A stretch of 64,000 nt of DNA, taken from assembly GCA_020073205.1 (NCBI GenBank), contig JAIQFR010000002.1, positions 59,370 to 123,369 of the forward strand, read 5' to 3'. A program made the position numbers and the translations under genes. The notes beneath the pieces were generated by a model. It searched no databases, was not told where the DNA came from, and saw only the letters and a list, made by a program, of their open reading frames with translations. This DNA comes from Terriglobia bacterium. Its GTDB lineage: Bacteria > Acidobacteriota > Polarisedimenticolia > Polarisedimenticolales > JAIQFR01. Below, one piece after another: positions 1 to 8,033 of this stretch (the stretch's first letter is position 1; each line of letters begins with the position of its first letter).

Positions 1-314
1 AGGTCGAGGACCTCGATCGCGAACAGACCCGTCTCGGCCCCGGCGCCCGGGGTGGCGCCCAGGAGCGTGCTGTCGCTGACCGTCGCCTTCCTCCCACGGA
101 AGCTCACGTCGGCCGAGAGGTCCTGAATCGCGTTCGAGAAGGCCGTGAGCTTCGACCGCATCTGGTCGAGCGCCGACATCCTGCTCTGCAGCTGCGCTTT
201 CTGCGTCGCGAGCTTGTCCGCCGGCGCGTGCTCTGCCTTGAGGATCGAATCGATGAGCGACTGGGTATCGAGGCCGCTCGCGAGACCGCCGAACGTGATC
301 GAGCCGATGTCCAT
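1..314 (-). CDS. fliD: Flagellar filament cap protein FliD (N-terminal part)
   Basis: FliD (HAP2) caps the growing flagellar filament outside the cell and folds incoming flagellin. The visible 104 residues begin MDIGSITFGGLASGLDTQSL, the classic FliD N-terminus (ITFGGLASGLDT), followed by a heptad-rich stretch (QLQSRMSALDQMRSKLTAF) that forms the coiled-coil core. The gene runs off the left edge, so the C-terminal part is missing here. It lies 16 bases after flaG and on the same strand as flagellin, so the three probably form one late flagellar operon. No separate promoter is visible between flaG and fliD. Confidence 0.93.
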   Translation of the reverse strand, partial: MDIGSITFGGLASGLDTQSLIDSILKAEHAPADKLATQKAQLQSRMSALDQMRSKLTAFSNAIQDLSADVSFRGRKATVSDSTLLGATPGAGAETGLFAIEVLD

Positions 315-330
315 GGCGCTTTGCCCCCGG

Positions 331-681
331 TCAGAGCTTGTTGTCGAAGAGCACCCCGAGCATCTCGCGGAACCGTGTGACGAACGACAGGTAATCCTGG
401 GGCGGAATCTGCCGGATCACCTCGCGAGGCTGGCTGTTGGCCGAGTAGATTCGGACGACCACGCGATCGGCCTCCGCGTCGTAGGAGAACTCGGCGCTGT
501 GCGAGCCGAACACGATCCGGTTGCCCCCGTCGTTCAGCGCCGAAGCCACCGCCTGGCGCGTGTCGACTTCCGATGGAGCGGAGGTGGCGGCGCCTTCCGG
601 AGGCGCGGTGGGTCGGACCTGACGCGAGACGACCGGCGGGGTTCCGCTCGCCGCGGCCACGGGCAGGACGGAGGGGTTCAT
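331..681 (-). CDS. flaG: FlaG family flagellar protein
   Basis: This 116-residue protein has a low-complexity Pro/Ala N-terminal half and a conserved C-terminal FlaG domain (about residues 55-116), with the core VVVRIYSANSQPREVIRQIP. FlaG proteins are small exported or filament-associated proteins that influence filament length; the exact role is unsettled. The start has a ribosome site (GGGAGG at 686-691). The gene sits between flagellin and fliD, the usual FlaG position, which supports the call. The family name is firm from domain and context; the mechanism is not shown by the sequence. Confidence 0.85.
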   Translation of the reverse strand: MNPSVLPVAAASGTPPVVSRQVRPTAPPEGAATSAPSEVDTRQAVASALNDGGNRIVFGSHSAEFSYDAEADRVVVRIYSANSQPREVIRQIPPQDYLSFVTRFREMLGVLFDNKL

Positions 682-700
682 GGCGACCTCCCAAACTCAA

Positions 701-727
701 GGGAGGGGCCCCCACGGGGCCCCTCCC
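701..727 (-). terminator. Strong hairpin between flagellin and flaG
   Basis: This is a perfect 12-bp GC stem (GGGAGGGGCCCC / GGGGCCCCTCCC) with a 3-base loop, 20 bases after the flagellin stop. The minus strand then reads TTGAGTTT, a weak U tract. It probably terminates or attenuates transcription so that flagellin is made in large excess over FlaG and FliD, or it protects the flagellin mRNA 3' end. It also lies just before the flaG ribosome site. Confidence 0.6.
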
Positions 728-747
728 CCATCGGATCATGCCCAGCG

Positions 748-1632
748 CTACCGGAGCAGCGTGAGCACGCTCTGCGCGGACGTGTTCGCCTGCGCCAGAG
801 CCGACAGACCGGTCTGGTTCAGCACCTGCCACTTGGTCAGGTTCACGATCTCGCCCGCCACGTCGGCGTCGCGGATCTGGCTCTCGGCCGCGGAGAGGTT
901 CTGGGCCTGCGTGCCGACCACGCTGACCGTCGCGTCGAGACGGTTCAGGGCCGCGCCGAGCTGGCCCCGGCGGCTGGCGATGTCGTCGATCGCCGCGCGG
1001 ACGAGATCCAGCTCGGTCTTCGCGCCGGCCTTGGTCGTGAGGGCCGTGGTGGTGACGCCGACGCCGGTCCCCGTGCCGGTCAGCCCGAGGCCGCCGGTGG
1101 CCGTGCCGGTCGCCGTCAACGCCGAGGTCGTGAGCGTGATCGTGTTGGCCGCGGTGGTGTTCGACGCGCCCACCTGGACGTCGAAGGTGGCGCCGCTGGT
1201 GCCCAGCAGGACCTGGCCGTTGAAGTCGACCGTCAGGCTGATGCGGTTGATCTCCTGGAGGATCTGCTGGTACTCCCCGTTGATCGAGGTCTTCGCGTTG
1301 CCGCTGTCCGCGCCGGACGTGTCGGAAGCGGCCTGCTCGGCCAGGGAGACGGCTCTCTGGAGGAGGGTCGAGACTTCCGCCATCGCGCCGTCGGCCACCT
1401 GCACGACGCTGGCGCCGTCGTTCGCGTTCCGGACCGCCTGGTTCAGCGCGGCCACGTCGGCGCGGAGCCCGTCGGCGATCGCGAGACCGGAGGCGTCGTC
1501 CGCGGCGGAGTTGATGCGGAGGCCGGAGGACAGGCGCTCTAGCGTCTTGGACAGGCCGTTCTTGGTCGTGCCGAGGCGGTTGAGGGCGTTCAGGGCACCG
1601 ATGTTGTTCACAATCGAAAAGCTACTGGACAT
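748..1632 (-). CDS. fliC: Flagellin
   Basis: This is the structural subunit of the flagellar filament, exported by the type III flagellar secretion system. At 294 residues it is a short flagellin. It has the N-terminal D0/D1 helices (LERLSSGLRINSAADDASGL at about residues 32-51), a small Thr/Gly/Ala-rich variable middle (about 165-205) and the C-terminal D1/D0 helices (SQIRDADVAGEI, then QTGLSALAQANTSAQSVLTL). The N-terminal and C-terminal hallmarks are both intact. The start has a good ribosome site (GGAGG). The gene is preceded by a sigma-28 promoter and followed by a strong hairpin, then flaG and fliD. The Thr-rich centre could carry O-glycans, which would fit the two neighbouring glycosyltransferases, but that is inference. 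Confidence 0.97.
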   Translation of the reverse strand: MSSSFSIVNNIGALNALNRLGTTKNGLSKTLERLSSGLRINSAADDASGLAIADGLRADVAALNQAVRNANDGASVVQVADGAMAEVSTLLQRAVSLAEQAASDTSGADSGNAKTSINGEYQQILQEINRISLTVDFNGQVLLGTSGATFDVQVGASNTTAANTITLTTSALTATGTATGGLGLTGTGTGVGVTTTALTTKAGAKTELDLVRAAIDDIASRRGQLGAALNRLDATVSVVGTQAQNLSAAESQIRDADVAGEIVNLTKWQVLNQTGLSALAQANTSAQSVLTLLR

Positions 1633-1746
1633 CTGGGATTCCTCCGTGATCGATCACCGCGGCGTCCTTGCCGCGGTGGCCGCCTTGGGGGGCGACCGGC
1701 CCTTTCGCGGCCCGGAACCCTCCATGAGTCCCCTGCCGCACAAGAT

Positions 1747-1773
1747 GTATCGGCGGCTTCGACCCGGACTTGA
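1747..1773 (-). promoter_or_regulatory. Sigma-28 (FliA) promoter of flagellin
   Basis: On the minus strand the sequence reads TCAAGTCC, exactly 11 bases, then GCCGATAC. This matches the flagellar sigma-28 consensus TAAAGTTT-N11-GCCGATAA in both boxes and in spacing. Transcription would start near 1740, giving a leader of about 105 bases before the flagellin start. It predicts that a FliA homologue controls the operon. Confidence 0.8.
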
Positions 1774-1965
1774 ACGACGGGAGGCCGACGGGGGGCGTCT
1801 CAAGCGGTGCCCGCCGCGTCGGGGGACCGACGATCGCAGGACCTTCACGCAATCGATGTGTCTGAGGAATAAGTACTTGGTTGATTCTACGACCTTGGTA
1901 CGGCGGTTGCTCCGACGATGGGTCGAGGGGCGCCTTGGGCGTCGTCCGAGGGAGGGTCGTCGGCC

Positions 1966-3753
1966 GTGGATGCCATACCTGTCTTCTCCGTCGTCATCCC
2001 GTCCCACAACGGACGCGACCGGCTCGCGCTCACGCTCGACTCCATCGCCGCCTCCGATTTCGACCTGGCCAGGCTCGAGGTCATCGTCGTGGACGATGCT
2101 TCGACCGACGGCACGGTCGAGGCGTTCCGGGACCGCATCTACCCGTACCGGTTCTCCCTCCGCAGGGGGGAGTACTCCAACCAGTCCGCGGCCACCAACG
2201 AGGCGATCCGGCACGCCTCGGGGACCTATGTCCTCTCGACGGCCCAGGACATCCTCTTCCACAGGGACCTGCTGTCGCGGCACCTCGCCTGGCACGAGCA
2301 GTTCGCGGGCGAGGACGTGGCGGTCCTCGGCTACCTCCCGTACCCCCCGAACCTCACGGTCACGCCGTTCATGTCGTACCTCGTCCAGGGCGGCTTCCAG
2401 TTCGCGTACTGGATGATCAAGGATCCCCTGAACGTCCCGCCGGCCTTCCTGTACGCACCGAATTTCTCGGTGCGGAGGGAAGTTCTCGCTCGCGTGGGGA
2501 GCTTCGATCCCGGCTTCCCTTACGGCTGCCAGGACTCCGATCTCGGCATCCGGCTCGCGGAGCAAGGGGTGCGCATCGTCTACGAAGCCCGCGCCATCGG
2601 CTACCACAACCACCCGGTGGAGCTTCGCGAGTACGTCCGGCGCCAGGAGCGCGTCGGTGCCGGGCTGGTCCGCCTCGAGGCCAAGCACCCGGATCACGAG
2701 GGCGGGCCCGTGGTGTGGGACTCCGTGATCCGAGGCTACCTGATGTACTCGGCGACCGAGCTCGATCGGGACCTGGACACGGTGGCACGGCTCGAGAAGA
2801 GCCTCGGGGAGTCCGGCACGAGGTACCGGAAGTTGTGGAACGAGGCGTTCTGCGAAGCCACTCCCGTCGACCGGTTCTCGGCGTGCGACCAGCGCACGCT
2901 CCAGACGGCGGAGGCGCTCTTCAACGCTTACAACCGGGTGCTGAGCTTCCACTGGTGGAAGGGGTACTTCGCCGAGTACGCTCGAGCGCGCGGGATCGAG
3001 AGCGTGGCGCGGGTCGTTCGGGCGCGCGTCGGGCGGAGCCAGCCGTCGATGCAGCTCCGTCGGATCGCGGAATCGAGGCTCAGGGAGCACGGCATCGAGA
3101 TCGCCCTCTCGACCCCCCGAGACTTCCGGACGTCGGTGGTCGTTCATGCCTTGGACGACTACGGGTCAGCGGCTCGCTGGCTCGAGCGGTTCCTGACGGC
3201 ACCCGATCCGCCTCGAAACCACCAGGTCCTCCTCGTCATCGCACGAGACGCGATCTCGGGCTCCGAGGTGACCAAGCTGAGCGAGGTGGCCGAGGTCGTC
3301 CCGTGCGACGGCCTCGACGAGGGGATCCTCGAGGCGCTCGGCCGGTCCTTCGCCGACACGGTCGTGGTCACGTCGGCCCGGGTCGAGCCGGCCCACCCGC
3401 GCTACCGGCTGCTGGCCGAGACCTGCTTCGCGCGATTCCCGGATCTCGCGGTCCTGGGCGGGAACGTCGTCGACGGTGCACCGCGAAGGCGTCGCTACGG
3501 ATTCCGTTTCGACGGAAGCGCCCTCGTCGAGACCGAGAACGGCTCGCGGAAGCCGTCGTCGAATCGAGGTCCCGTTCCGGTGGACGTGGCGATCCCCGAG
3601 TTCTTGATCGTGAGGCGCGCCGTGGCGGAGCGCCTCCTCGCGGAGCGGGCGTCGGGAAGCGGGGAAACGAGGCCATGGAACTTCGAGCTGTGCGGGGTCG
3701 CCGCCAGGGCCCGCCAGCGGGTGCTGGGGCTGCCGGAGCTGGCCGTTAGCTGA
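1966..3753 (+). CDS. Family 2 glycosyltransferase, two-domain
   Basis: This protein transfers a sugar from an activated donor. The N-terminal GT-A domain (about residues 5-260) shows FSVVIPSHNGRDRL, the donor-binding VIVVDDASTDGT and a late FDPGFPYGCQDSDLGIRLAE block (the GT2 ED-like motif). The C-terminal 220 residues begin like a second, degenerate GT-A fold (VVVHALDDYGSAARWLERFL) without a clear DxD. I chose the GTG at 1966 because it has an upstream GGGAGGG and starts right at the domain; an in-frame ATG at 1918 would add 16 unconserved residues. The gene runs divergently from flagellin and overlaps the 3' end of the next glycosyltransferase by 8 bases. Flagellin or surface polysaccharide glycosylation is plausible; the acceptor is unknown. 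Confidence 0.82.
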   Translation: MDAIPVFSVVIPSHNGRDRLALTLDSIAASDFDLARLEVIVVDDASTDGTVEAFRDRIYPYRFSLRRGEYSNQSAATNEAIRHASGTYVLSTAQDILFHRDLLSRHLAWHEQFAGEDVAVLGYLPYPPNLTVTPFMSYLVQGGFQFAYWMIKDPLNVPPAFLYAPNFSVRREVLARVGSFDPGFPYGCQDSDLGIRLAEQGVRIVYEARAIGYHNHPVELREYVRRQERVGAGLVRLEAKHPDHEGGPVVWDSVIRGYLMYSATELDRDLDTVARLEKSLGESGTRYRKLWNEAFCEATPVDRFSACDQRTLQTAEALFNAYNRVLSFHWWKGYFAEYARARGIESVARVVRARVGRSQPSMQLRRIAESRLREHGIEIALSTPRDFRTSVVVHALDDYGSAARWLERFLTAPDPPRNHQVLLVIARDAISGSEVTKLSEVAEVVPCDGLDEGILEALGRSFADTVVVTSARVEPAHPRYRLLAETCFARFPDLAVLGGNVVDGAPRRRRYGFRFDGSALVETENGSRKPSSNRGPVPVDVAIPEFLIVRRAVAERLLAERASGSGETRPWNFELCGVAARARQRVLGLPELAVS

Positions 3754-4939
3754 TCGGGGAAACGATCTCGAGAAGCGCCGCCGCCCACCGGTCCTTGAGA
3801 CGCTCGATGTTCCTCTCGCGAAACACGAACTCGCGCTGATCGGCAAGCTCCGCGTCCCGCGCGCCGCCGTCGCGGAGAAAGCGCTCCAGCGCGTCGCTCC
3901 AGGCCGCCGGTTCGTTCGGCGTCGTGACCGAGACCTCGCCGAGGTACGGGACGACCTCGCTCGCGATCGTCATCGTGCCGGCCGCGGCGTACTCGTAGAA
4001 CTTGAGCGCGGACTTGTGCCGGTTGAACGGGGTGTCGAGCAGCGGGCAGATCCCGACGTCCAGGTCCAGCGACGGGAGCGTGGAGAAGTACGCGCCCAGC
4101 TCCCCGAAGACGACGTGCCGGTGGCGGATCGAGCGGCACAGCGACGCCAGCTCGAGGAAGGCTTCGGCCCTCGCCTTCTGGCTCGGGGTGAAGCCTCGCC
4201 GGTTTCGCCGGATCTCCCGCGTCTCGACCGGGAGCGGGCGGGACGTGAGCCCCAGGAGGACGAACACGAAGTCGACGCGCCTCTGCAGCTCGCGGATCGC
4301 GGGTAGGACCATCAAGAGGTCGTCGATGTGGCACGAGGAGCCGGCCCAGCCGATGCGGAGCTCGCCGGAACCGCGCGGGCGAGGCGTCCAGCGCGAGGGA
4401 TCCACGGCATTCGGCAGCACGTGGACGGGCCGCTCGCGCGGCGCGAGGGTCGCCTCGAGGGTCGGGGTCGTGACGATGAAGGCGTCCGCCCCGTGGAGGA
4501 GGGCCTCGAGGTTCGGCCGGGCCCCGGCGATCACCTCGTAGCTCGGGTTCAGGGTCTCGATCTCTTCGAGGTGGTCGTCGACCGAGTAGACGACGGGAAT
4601 GCCGCGCGATCGCGCGGCCTCGCAGAGCGGCTCCACCAGCAGCAGCCGGCTCCCGTCGGGCAGCAGGGGCGCCGCGATCATTTGCGGGAACAGGAGCATC
4701 GAGATCCCGTCGAGGATTCCCGCCTCGGGCTCGTACCCGCGCGGCGTCCGGGTCAGGGTCAGCGTGCGGCTCAGGGTCCGGAGCTCGAAACCACGATCGC
4801 GAAGGTGCTCGAAGGGCTGGTGGAACCGCACGTAGCTGACCCCGGTGACCTGGTCGTCGAGGACGGCCAGGGCCCGGCGCCCCCCTTCGGGTCGTGGGGC
4901 CACCGGGCCGTTGAAGGACGAGCGGGGTTGTGTGCTCAT
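3746..4939 (-). CDS. GT4-like glycosyltransferase (GT-B fold)
   Basis: This is a predicted cytoplasmic glycosyltransferase of the group 1 (GT4) type, 397 residues from the ATG at 4939; an upstream in-frame start at 4972 is less likely. Visible features are VYSVDDHLEEI in the N-terminal Rossmann half, the linker VHVLPNAVDPSRW, the second Rossmann start LRIGWAGSSCHIDDL, and the donor-binding region HKSALKFYEYAAAGTMTIAS, where the K-x-x-E/A-G pattern corresponds to the EX7E region of GT4 enzymes. It is convergent with the GT2 gene (8-base overlap). Similar proteins occur in surface glycan loci; the substrate cannot be inferred. Confidence 0.8.
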   Translation of the reverse strand: MSTQPRSSFNGPVAPRPEGGRRALAVLDDQVTGVSYVRFHQPFEHLRDRGFELRTLSRTLTLTRTPRGYEPEAGILDGISMLLFPQMIAAPLLPDGSRLLLVEPLCEAARSRGIPVVYSVDDHLEEIETLNPSYEVIAGARPNLEALLHGADAFIVTTPTLEATLAPRERPVHVLPNAVDPSRWTPRPRGSGELRIGWAGSSCHIDDLLMVLPAIRELQRRVDFVFVLLGLTSRPLPVETREIRRNRRGFTPSQKARAEAFLELASLCRSIRHRHVVFGELGAYFSTLPSLDLDVGICPLLDTPFNRHKSALKFYEYAAAGTMTIASEVVPYLGEVSVTTPNEPAAWSDALERFLRDGGARDAELADQREFVFRERNIERLKDRWAAALLEIVSPIS

Positions 4940-5093
4940 GCCTGTGCTGTGGCGCAGCAAGGCCGGTGCCATCGGAATCCGGCGGGAGATGTGGCTCCGC
5001 CGCCCGTGTCACGTCGGGATTCCGACGCGGGCGCCCGCGAGACCGCCGCGCTCCACCTTCCGGCGCGCGGCGGCCCTGCGGGGAATCGGTCCG

Positions 5094-5777
5094 TTACGAG
5101 TGGCGTGCGTAGGTGTCGGTGGTCTTCATGAACGCCTCTGCCTCCCGGGGAACGCTGGTGGGAGGCCGGGTGAGGATCTCCCGTGCGGCGATCGGAGCGT
5201 CATAGAACGCATCGGTCGACCTGACGTCCGGCTTGATCACCGTGCCGGCGAGTGACGCCCCGAGGAAGAGCCCCCGCGAGCGCGACCACGACAGGATCTG
5301 CGCGTGCAGCTGGGCGTCGGTGGCCGCCTCAGCCGATCGCCCGACGGGTCCCGCGGCGGCACTCGCCTCCGCGCCGACCGTAAACTTGTCCGAAAGGAGG
5401 TGCTTGATGCCGTCATCGTTCATGACGAGAAGGACCAGATCGGCCTCCTGGCCGCCGAACTGCCAGCCGAAGCTGCCGCCGCCCATCGTGAAGAACGCCG
5501 GCGGACCCATGGTGCCGTCCTTCTCCCGGCAGGTGAAGACGCCGTGACCGTACTCTCCGCCGACCACGAAGGCGCCCTTCTTCACTCCGGGGAACACGCC
5601 GATGCACTCCGCCTTCTCGAGCAGGTCCTTGGGAATCCCCTTGTCCGGAGCGGTCGCCAATGCCTTGAGGACCGCCTCGGCGTCGACGAGCCGGCGGGCC
5701 ACCGCGGGCTTCGCGCCTCCGGCCACGGCGGGGAACGTGATCAGACTCGCGATCAACAGTGCAGGTACGCTCCGCAT
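5094..5777 (-). CDS. Secreted SYLF-domain (Ysc84/DUF500) lipid-binding protein
   Basis: This is a 227-residue exported protein with a signal peptide (MRSVPALLIASLITFPAVAG) followed by a SYLF domain. Visible SYLF landmarks are KAECIGVFPGVKKGAFVVGG, SFGWQFGGQEADLVLLVMND and the late LFLGASLAGTVIKPD block. In other organisms SYLF proteins bind phosphoinositides or other membrane lipids. Bacterial versions are common, periplasmic and largely uncharacterised. The start at 5777 has a strong AAAGGAGG ribosome site; the longer reading frame upstream is not supported. The gene lies 101 bases after the tiny secreted peptide on the same strand, with which it may be co-transcribed. Confidence 0.88.
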   Translation of the reverse strand: MRSVPALLIASLITFPAVAGGAKPAVARRLVDAEAVLKALATAPDKGIPKDLLEKAECIGVFPGVKKGAFVVGGEYGHGVFTCREKDGTMGPPAFFTMGGGSFGWQFGGQEADLVLLVMNDDGIKHLLSDKFTVGAEASAAAGPVGRSAEAATDAQLHAQILSWSRSRGLFLGASLAGTVIKPDVRSTDAFYDAPIAAREILTRPPTSVPREAEAFMKTTDTYARHS

Positions 5778-5878
5778 GGGAGCCTCCTTTCTCCGAATCG
5801 CGGATGCCTGGCGCGATCGATCCCGTCCCGCCTGCGGCGGGCGGGTCCGTCGCCCGAGGCCCCGCGCGAGTTTTCGCG

Positions 5879-6037
5879 TCATTTCCTGCTGCGCCCCCGG
5901 GACCCTCTGCGCGTGGCGTTCCGCCCGCCCCTCGATCCGTGGAGGTCCGACGATCTCTCGGCGGAGGCCGGCGGGGTCCACACGCCGACCGCGACCAACG
6001 CGCCGAGGAGAATCAAAGCCATGCTTCGGCTCTTCAT
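5879..6037 (-). CDS. Small secreted basic peptide
   Basis: This is a 52-codon gene starting at the ATG at 6037 with a ribosome site (GGGAGGTGAGGCC) directly upstream. It has a clean signal peptide (MKSRSMALILLGALVAVG, cleavage near PASA-ER). The mature part is only about 25 residues and very basic (RGGRNATRRGSRGRSRK). I do not recognise the family. Its position just ahead of the SYLF gene on the same strand suggests a two-gene unit. A nucleic-acid- or membrane-binding role would fit the charge but is speculation. Confidence 0.5.
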   Translation of the reverse strand: MKSRSMALILLGALVAVGVWTPPASAERSSDLHGSRGGRNATRRGSRGRSRK

Positions 6038-6214
6038 GGCCTCACCTCCCATGGCGCCGCCGAGGCGCCGGGAAAGCGCACCAAAAATCTCCCATTTCAA
6101 TTTCCGTGCCAGGACGGAAAACCCGTGGATCCGGGTCGACGGTCTCCGGCGTGGAGCGACGAGGTGTAGTTTGGCGTCTCCCGGCGAGGACGCGGACCCC
6201 TCGGACGCCTTCGT

Positions 6215-8023
6215 TCAGTGACGGGCGGGTTCCGGCAGTTTCTCGCCGAGGAGCTCGATCAGGCGCTGGGGCGGCTCGAATCCCGACGCTCGCGCCTCAC
6301 GAACCTCGCACCACGCCAGCGCGTACTCCCCCTGGTAGAAAAGGGCGGCGGCCAGGTTGCTGTGCGCTTTCCCGTACCCGGGCTGCAGGCGGATCGCCTC
6401 CGAGAAATGCTCGGCCGCGTCGTGCCAGCGGTCGACGGTCGCGAGGGCGGTCCCCCAATTGAAGTGCGTGAGCGCGTCCCCGGGTCGGAGGCGGAGCGAT
6501 TCGGCGAAGTGCCCAACGGCCTCGTCCACCTTCCCCTGCGTGACCAGCGCGTTCCCGAAGTTGTTGTGAGTGTCGTGCAGGGACGGGTCGAGGGCGAGCG
6601 CGCGACGATACTCCTCGATCGCCTCGTCGGTCTTCCCCTGCCCCGCGAGCGCCACCCCCAGATTGCCGTGTGCGAGCGCGTAGGTGGGGCGGATCTCGAT
6701 CGCGCGACGATAGTGGGCGATCGCCTCGTCCACGCTCCCTTTCGCCGCCAGTGCGGATCCCAGACCGGTATGGGCGGTGTAATTGTTCTTCGTGGCCGCG
6801 AGCGCGTGCTCGAACAGCGTCCTCGAGTCGCGCCAGAAGCCCGCTTCCGCCCTCGTCGCGACCGCCAGCAGGAGTACCGCTGCACTACCCAGGATCGCGG
6901 CCCACCGACGGGAGGCCGCGGGGCGCCGCGGCATGAGACGATCGAGCAGCGCCGCGACGCCCCAGCAGGCGGCAACGAACACTCCGATCGCGGGGACGTA
7001 CGTGTACCGATCCGCCATCGCCTGCGCGCCGACCTGGACCAGTCCGATGACCGGGACGAGGGTCCCGACGTACCAGAGCCACCCGAAGAGCAGGTAGGGA
7101 TGGCCTCGCCTCTGGCGGACCGCGGTCAGCGTCACCGCCGTCAGGAACAGCGCCGCCCCGAGCACTTGCCAGGCCGGGAGGGTGTCCAGGGGATGCGGGT
7201 AGAAGATGGCGAGGCCGCGCGGCCAGATCGTCTTGCCGAGGTACCGCACGTACGAGACCAGCGCGTTCGACACCCGGAGTCCCAGGGGGACCACCTCCGC
7301 CGAGGCGATACCTCCGCCGGACCGTTGCGCAGCGAACGTCACCGCGCCGAAGATCGCCGAGAGCGCGATGAGAGGGAGCTTCTCGGCCAGCAGGAACCTG
7401 GCCCCGCGCGCCCCCCACCGCCCGAGCGGCCAGACGTCGAGGAGCAGGAGCGCGAACGGGAGCGTCACGAGCATCGGCTTCGCTGCGAGCCCGAGTGCGA
7501 ACGCGGCCGCGACGACGAGGTACTTCGGTAGGCTGGGAGCCCTCGCGTAGCGCACGTACGCCATCATCGAGATCATCCAGAAGAGCGTGCTCAGGACGTC
7601 CTTGCGCTCCGCCACCCAGGCGACCGACTGGACGTGGAGAGGATGGATGCCGAACAACGCCGCCGCGGCGGCGCTGCGGCCCGTCGCGCCGGTCGCGCGA
7701 ACGAGGACGAGGAACAGGAGGAGCGTGTTCGCCACGTGGAGGAGCAGGCTGGTCAGGTGATGCCCGGCGGGCCGGGGGCCGAAGAGCCTCCAGTCCAGCG
7801 TGTGGGACATCCACGTCAGAGGGTGCCAGTTCAAGGCGTAGAAGGACGACCAAGCCCATTTCAGGCTCGCCGCGTCGAATCCCCGCTGGACGTTCGGGTT
7901 CTTCGTGACGTAGACGGCGTCGTCGTAGGCGATGAACCCCGCGCCGAGCACGGGCCAGAACGCGGCGAGCACCACCGCGGCGAGGAGCAGCGCGACCGCG
8001 ACGCGAACGACGGGTTCCCGCAT
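6215..8023 (-). CDS. TMTC-like membrane glycosyltransferase with TPR repeats (copy 1)
   Basis: This 602-residue protein has about ten N-terminal membrane segments (residues 1-385) of the GT-C type found in TMTC and PMT-like O-mannosyltransferases. It has an acidic pair in the first periplasmic loop (GAGFIAYDDAVYVTKNPNVQ), the NWHPLTWMSH motif, the HPLHVQSVAWVAERKDVLS block, and DRYTYVP. The C-terminal 200 residues are five or six TPR units (for example DEAIAHYRRAIEIRPTYALA). GT-C enzymes use lipid-linked sugars on the outer face of the inner membrane. The start lies 10 bases after the LanB-like gene stop, so it is probably the last gene of the RiPP operon. Two paralogues occur in the window (38116 and 53944). 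Confidence 0.8.
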   Translation of the reverse strand: MREPVVRVAVALLLAAVVLAAFWPVLGAGFIAYDDAVYVTKNPNVQRGFDAASLKWAWSSFYALNWHPLTWMSHTLDWRLFGPRPAGHHLTSLLLHVANTLLLFLVLVRATGATGRSAAAAALFGIHPLHVQSVAWVAERKDVLSTLFWMISMMAYVRYARAPSLPKYLVVAAAFALGLAAKPMLVTLPFALLLLDVWPLGRWGARGARFLLAEKLPLIALSAIFGAVTFAAQRSGGGIASAEVVPLGLRVSNALVSYVRYLGKTIWPRGLAIFYPHPLDTLPAWQVLGAALFLTAVTLTAVRQRRGHPYLLFGWLWYVGTLVPVIGLVQVGAQAMADRYTYVPAIGVFVAACWGVAALLDRLMPRRPAASRRWAAILGSAAVLLLAVATRAEAGFWRDSRTLFEHALAATKNNYTAHTGLGSALAAKGSVDEAIAHYRRAIEIRPTYALAHGNLGVALAGQGKTDEAIEEYRRALALDPSLHDTHNNFGNALVTQGKVDEAVGHFAESLRLRPGDALTHFNWGTALATVDRWHDAAEHFSEAIRLQPGYGKAHSNLAAALFYQGEYALAWCEVREARASGFEPPQRLIELLGEKLPEPARH

Positions 8024-8033
8024 CGCGCAGAGG

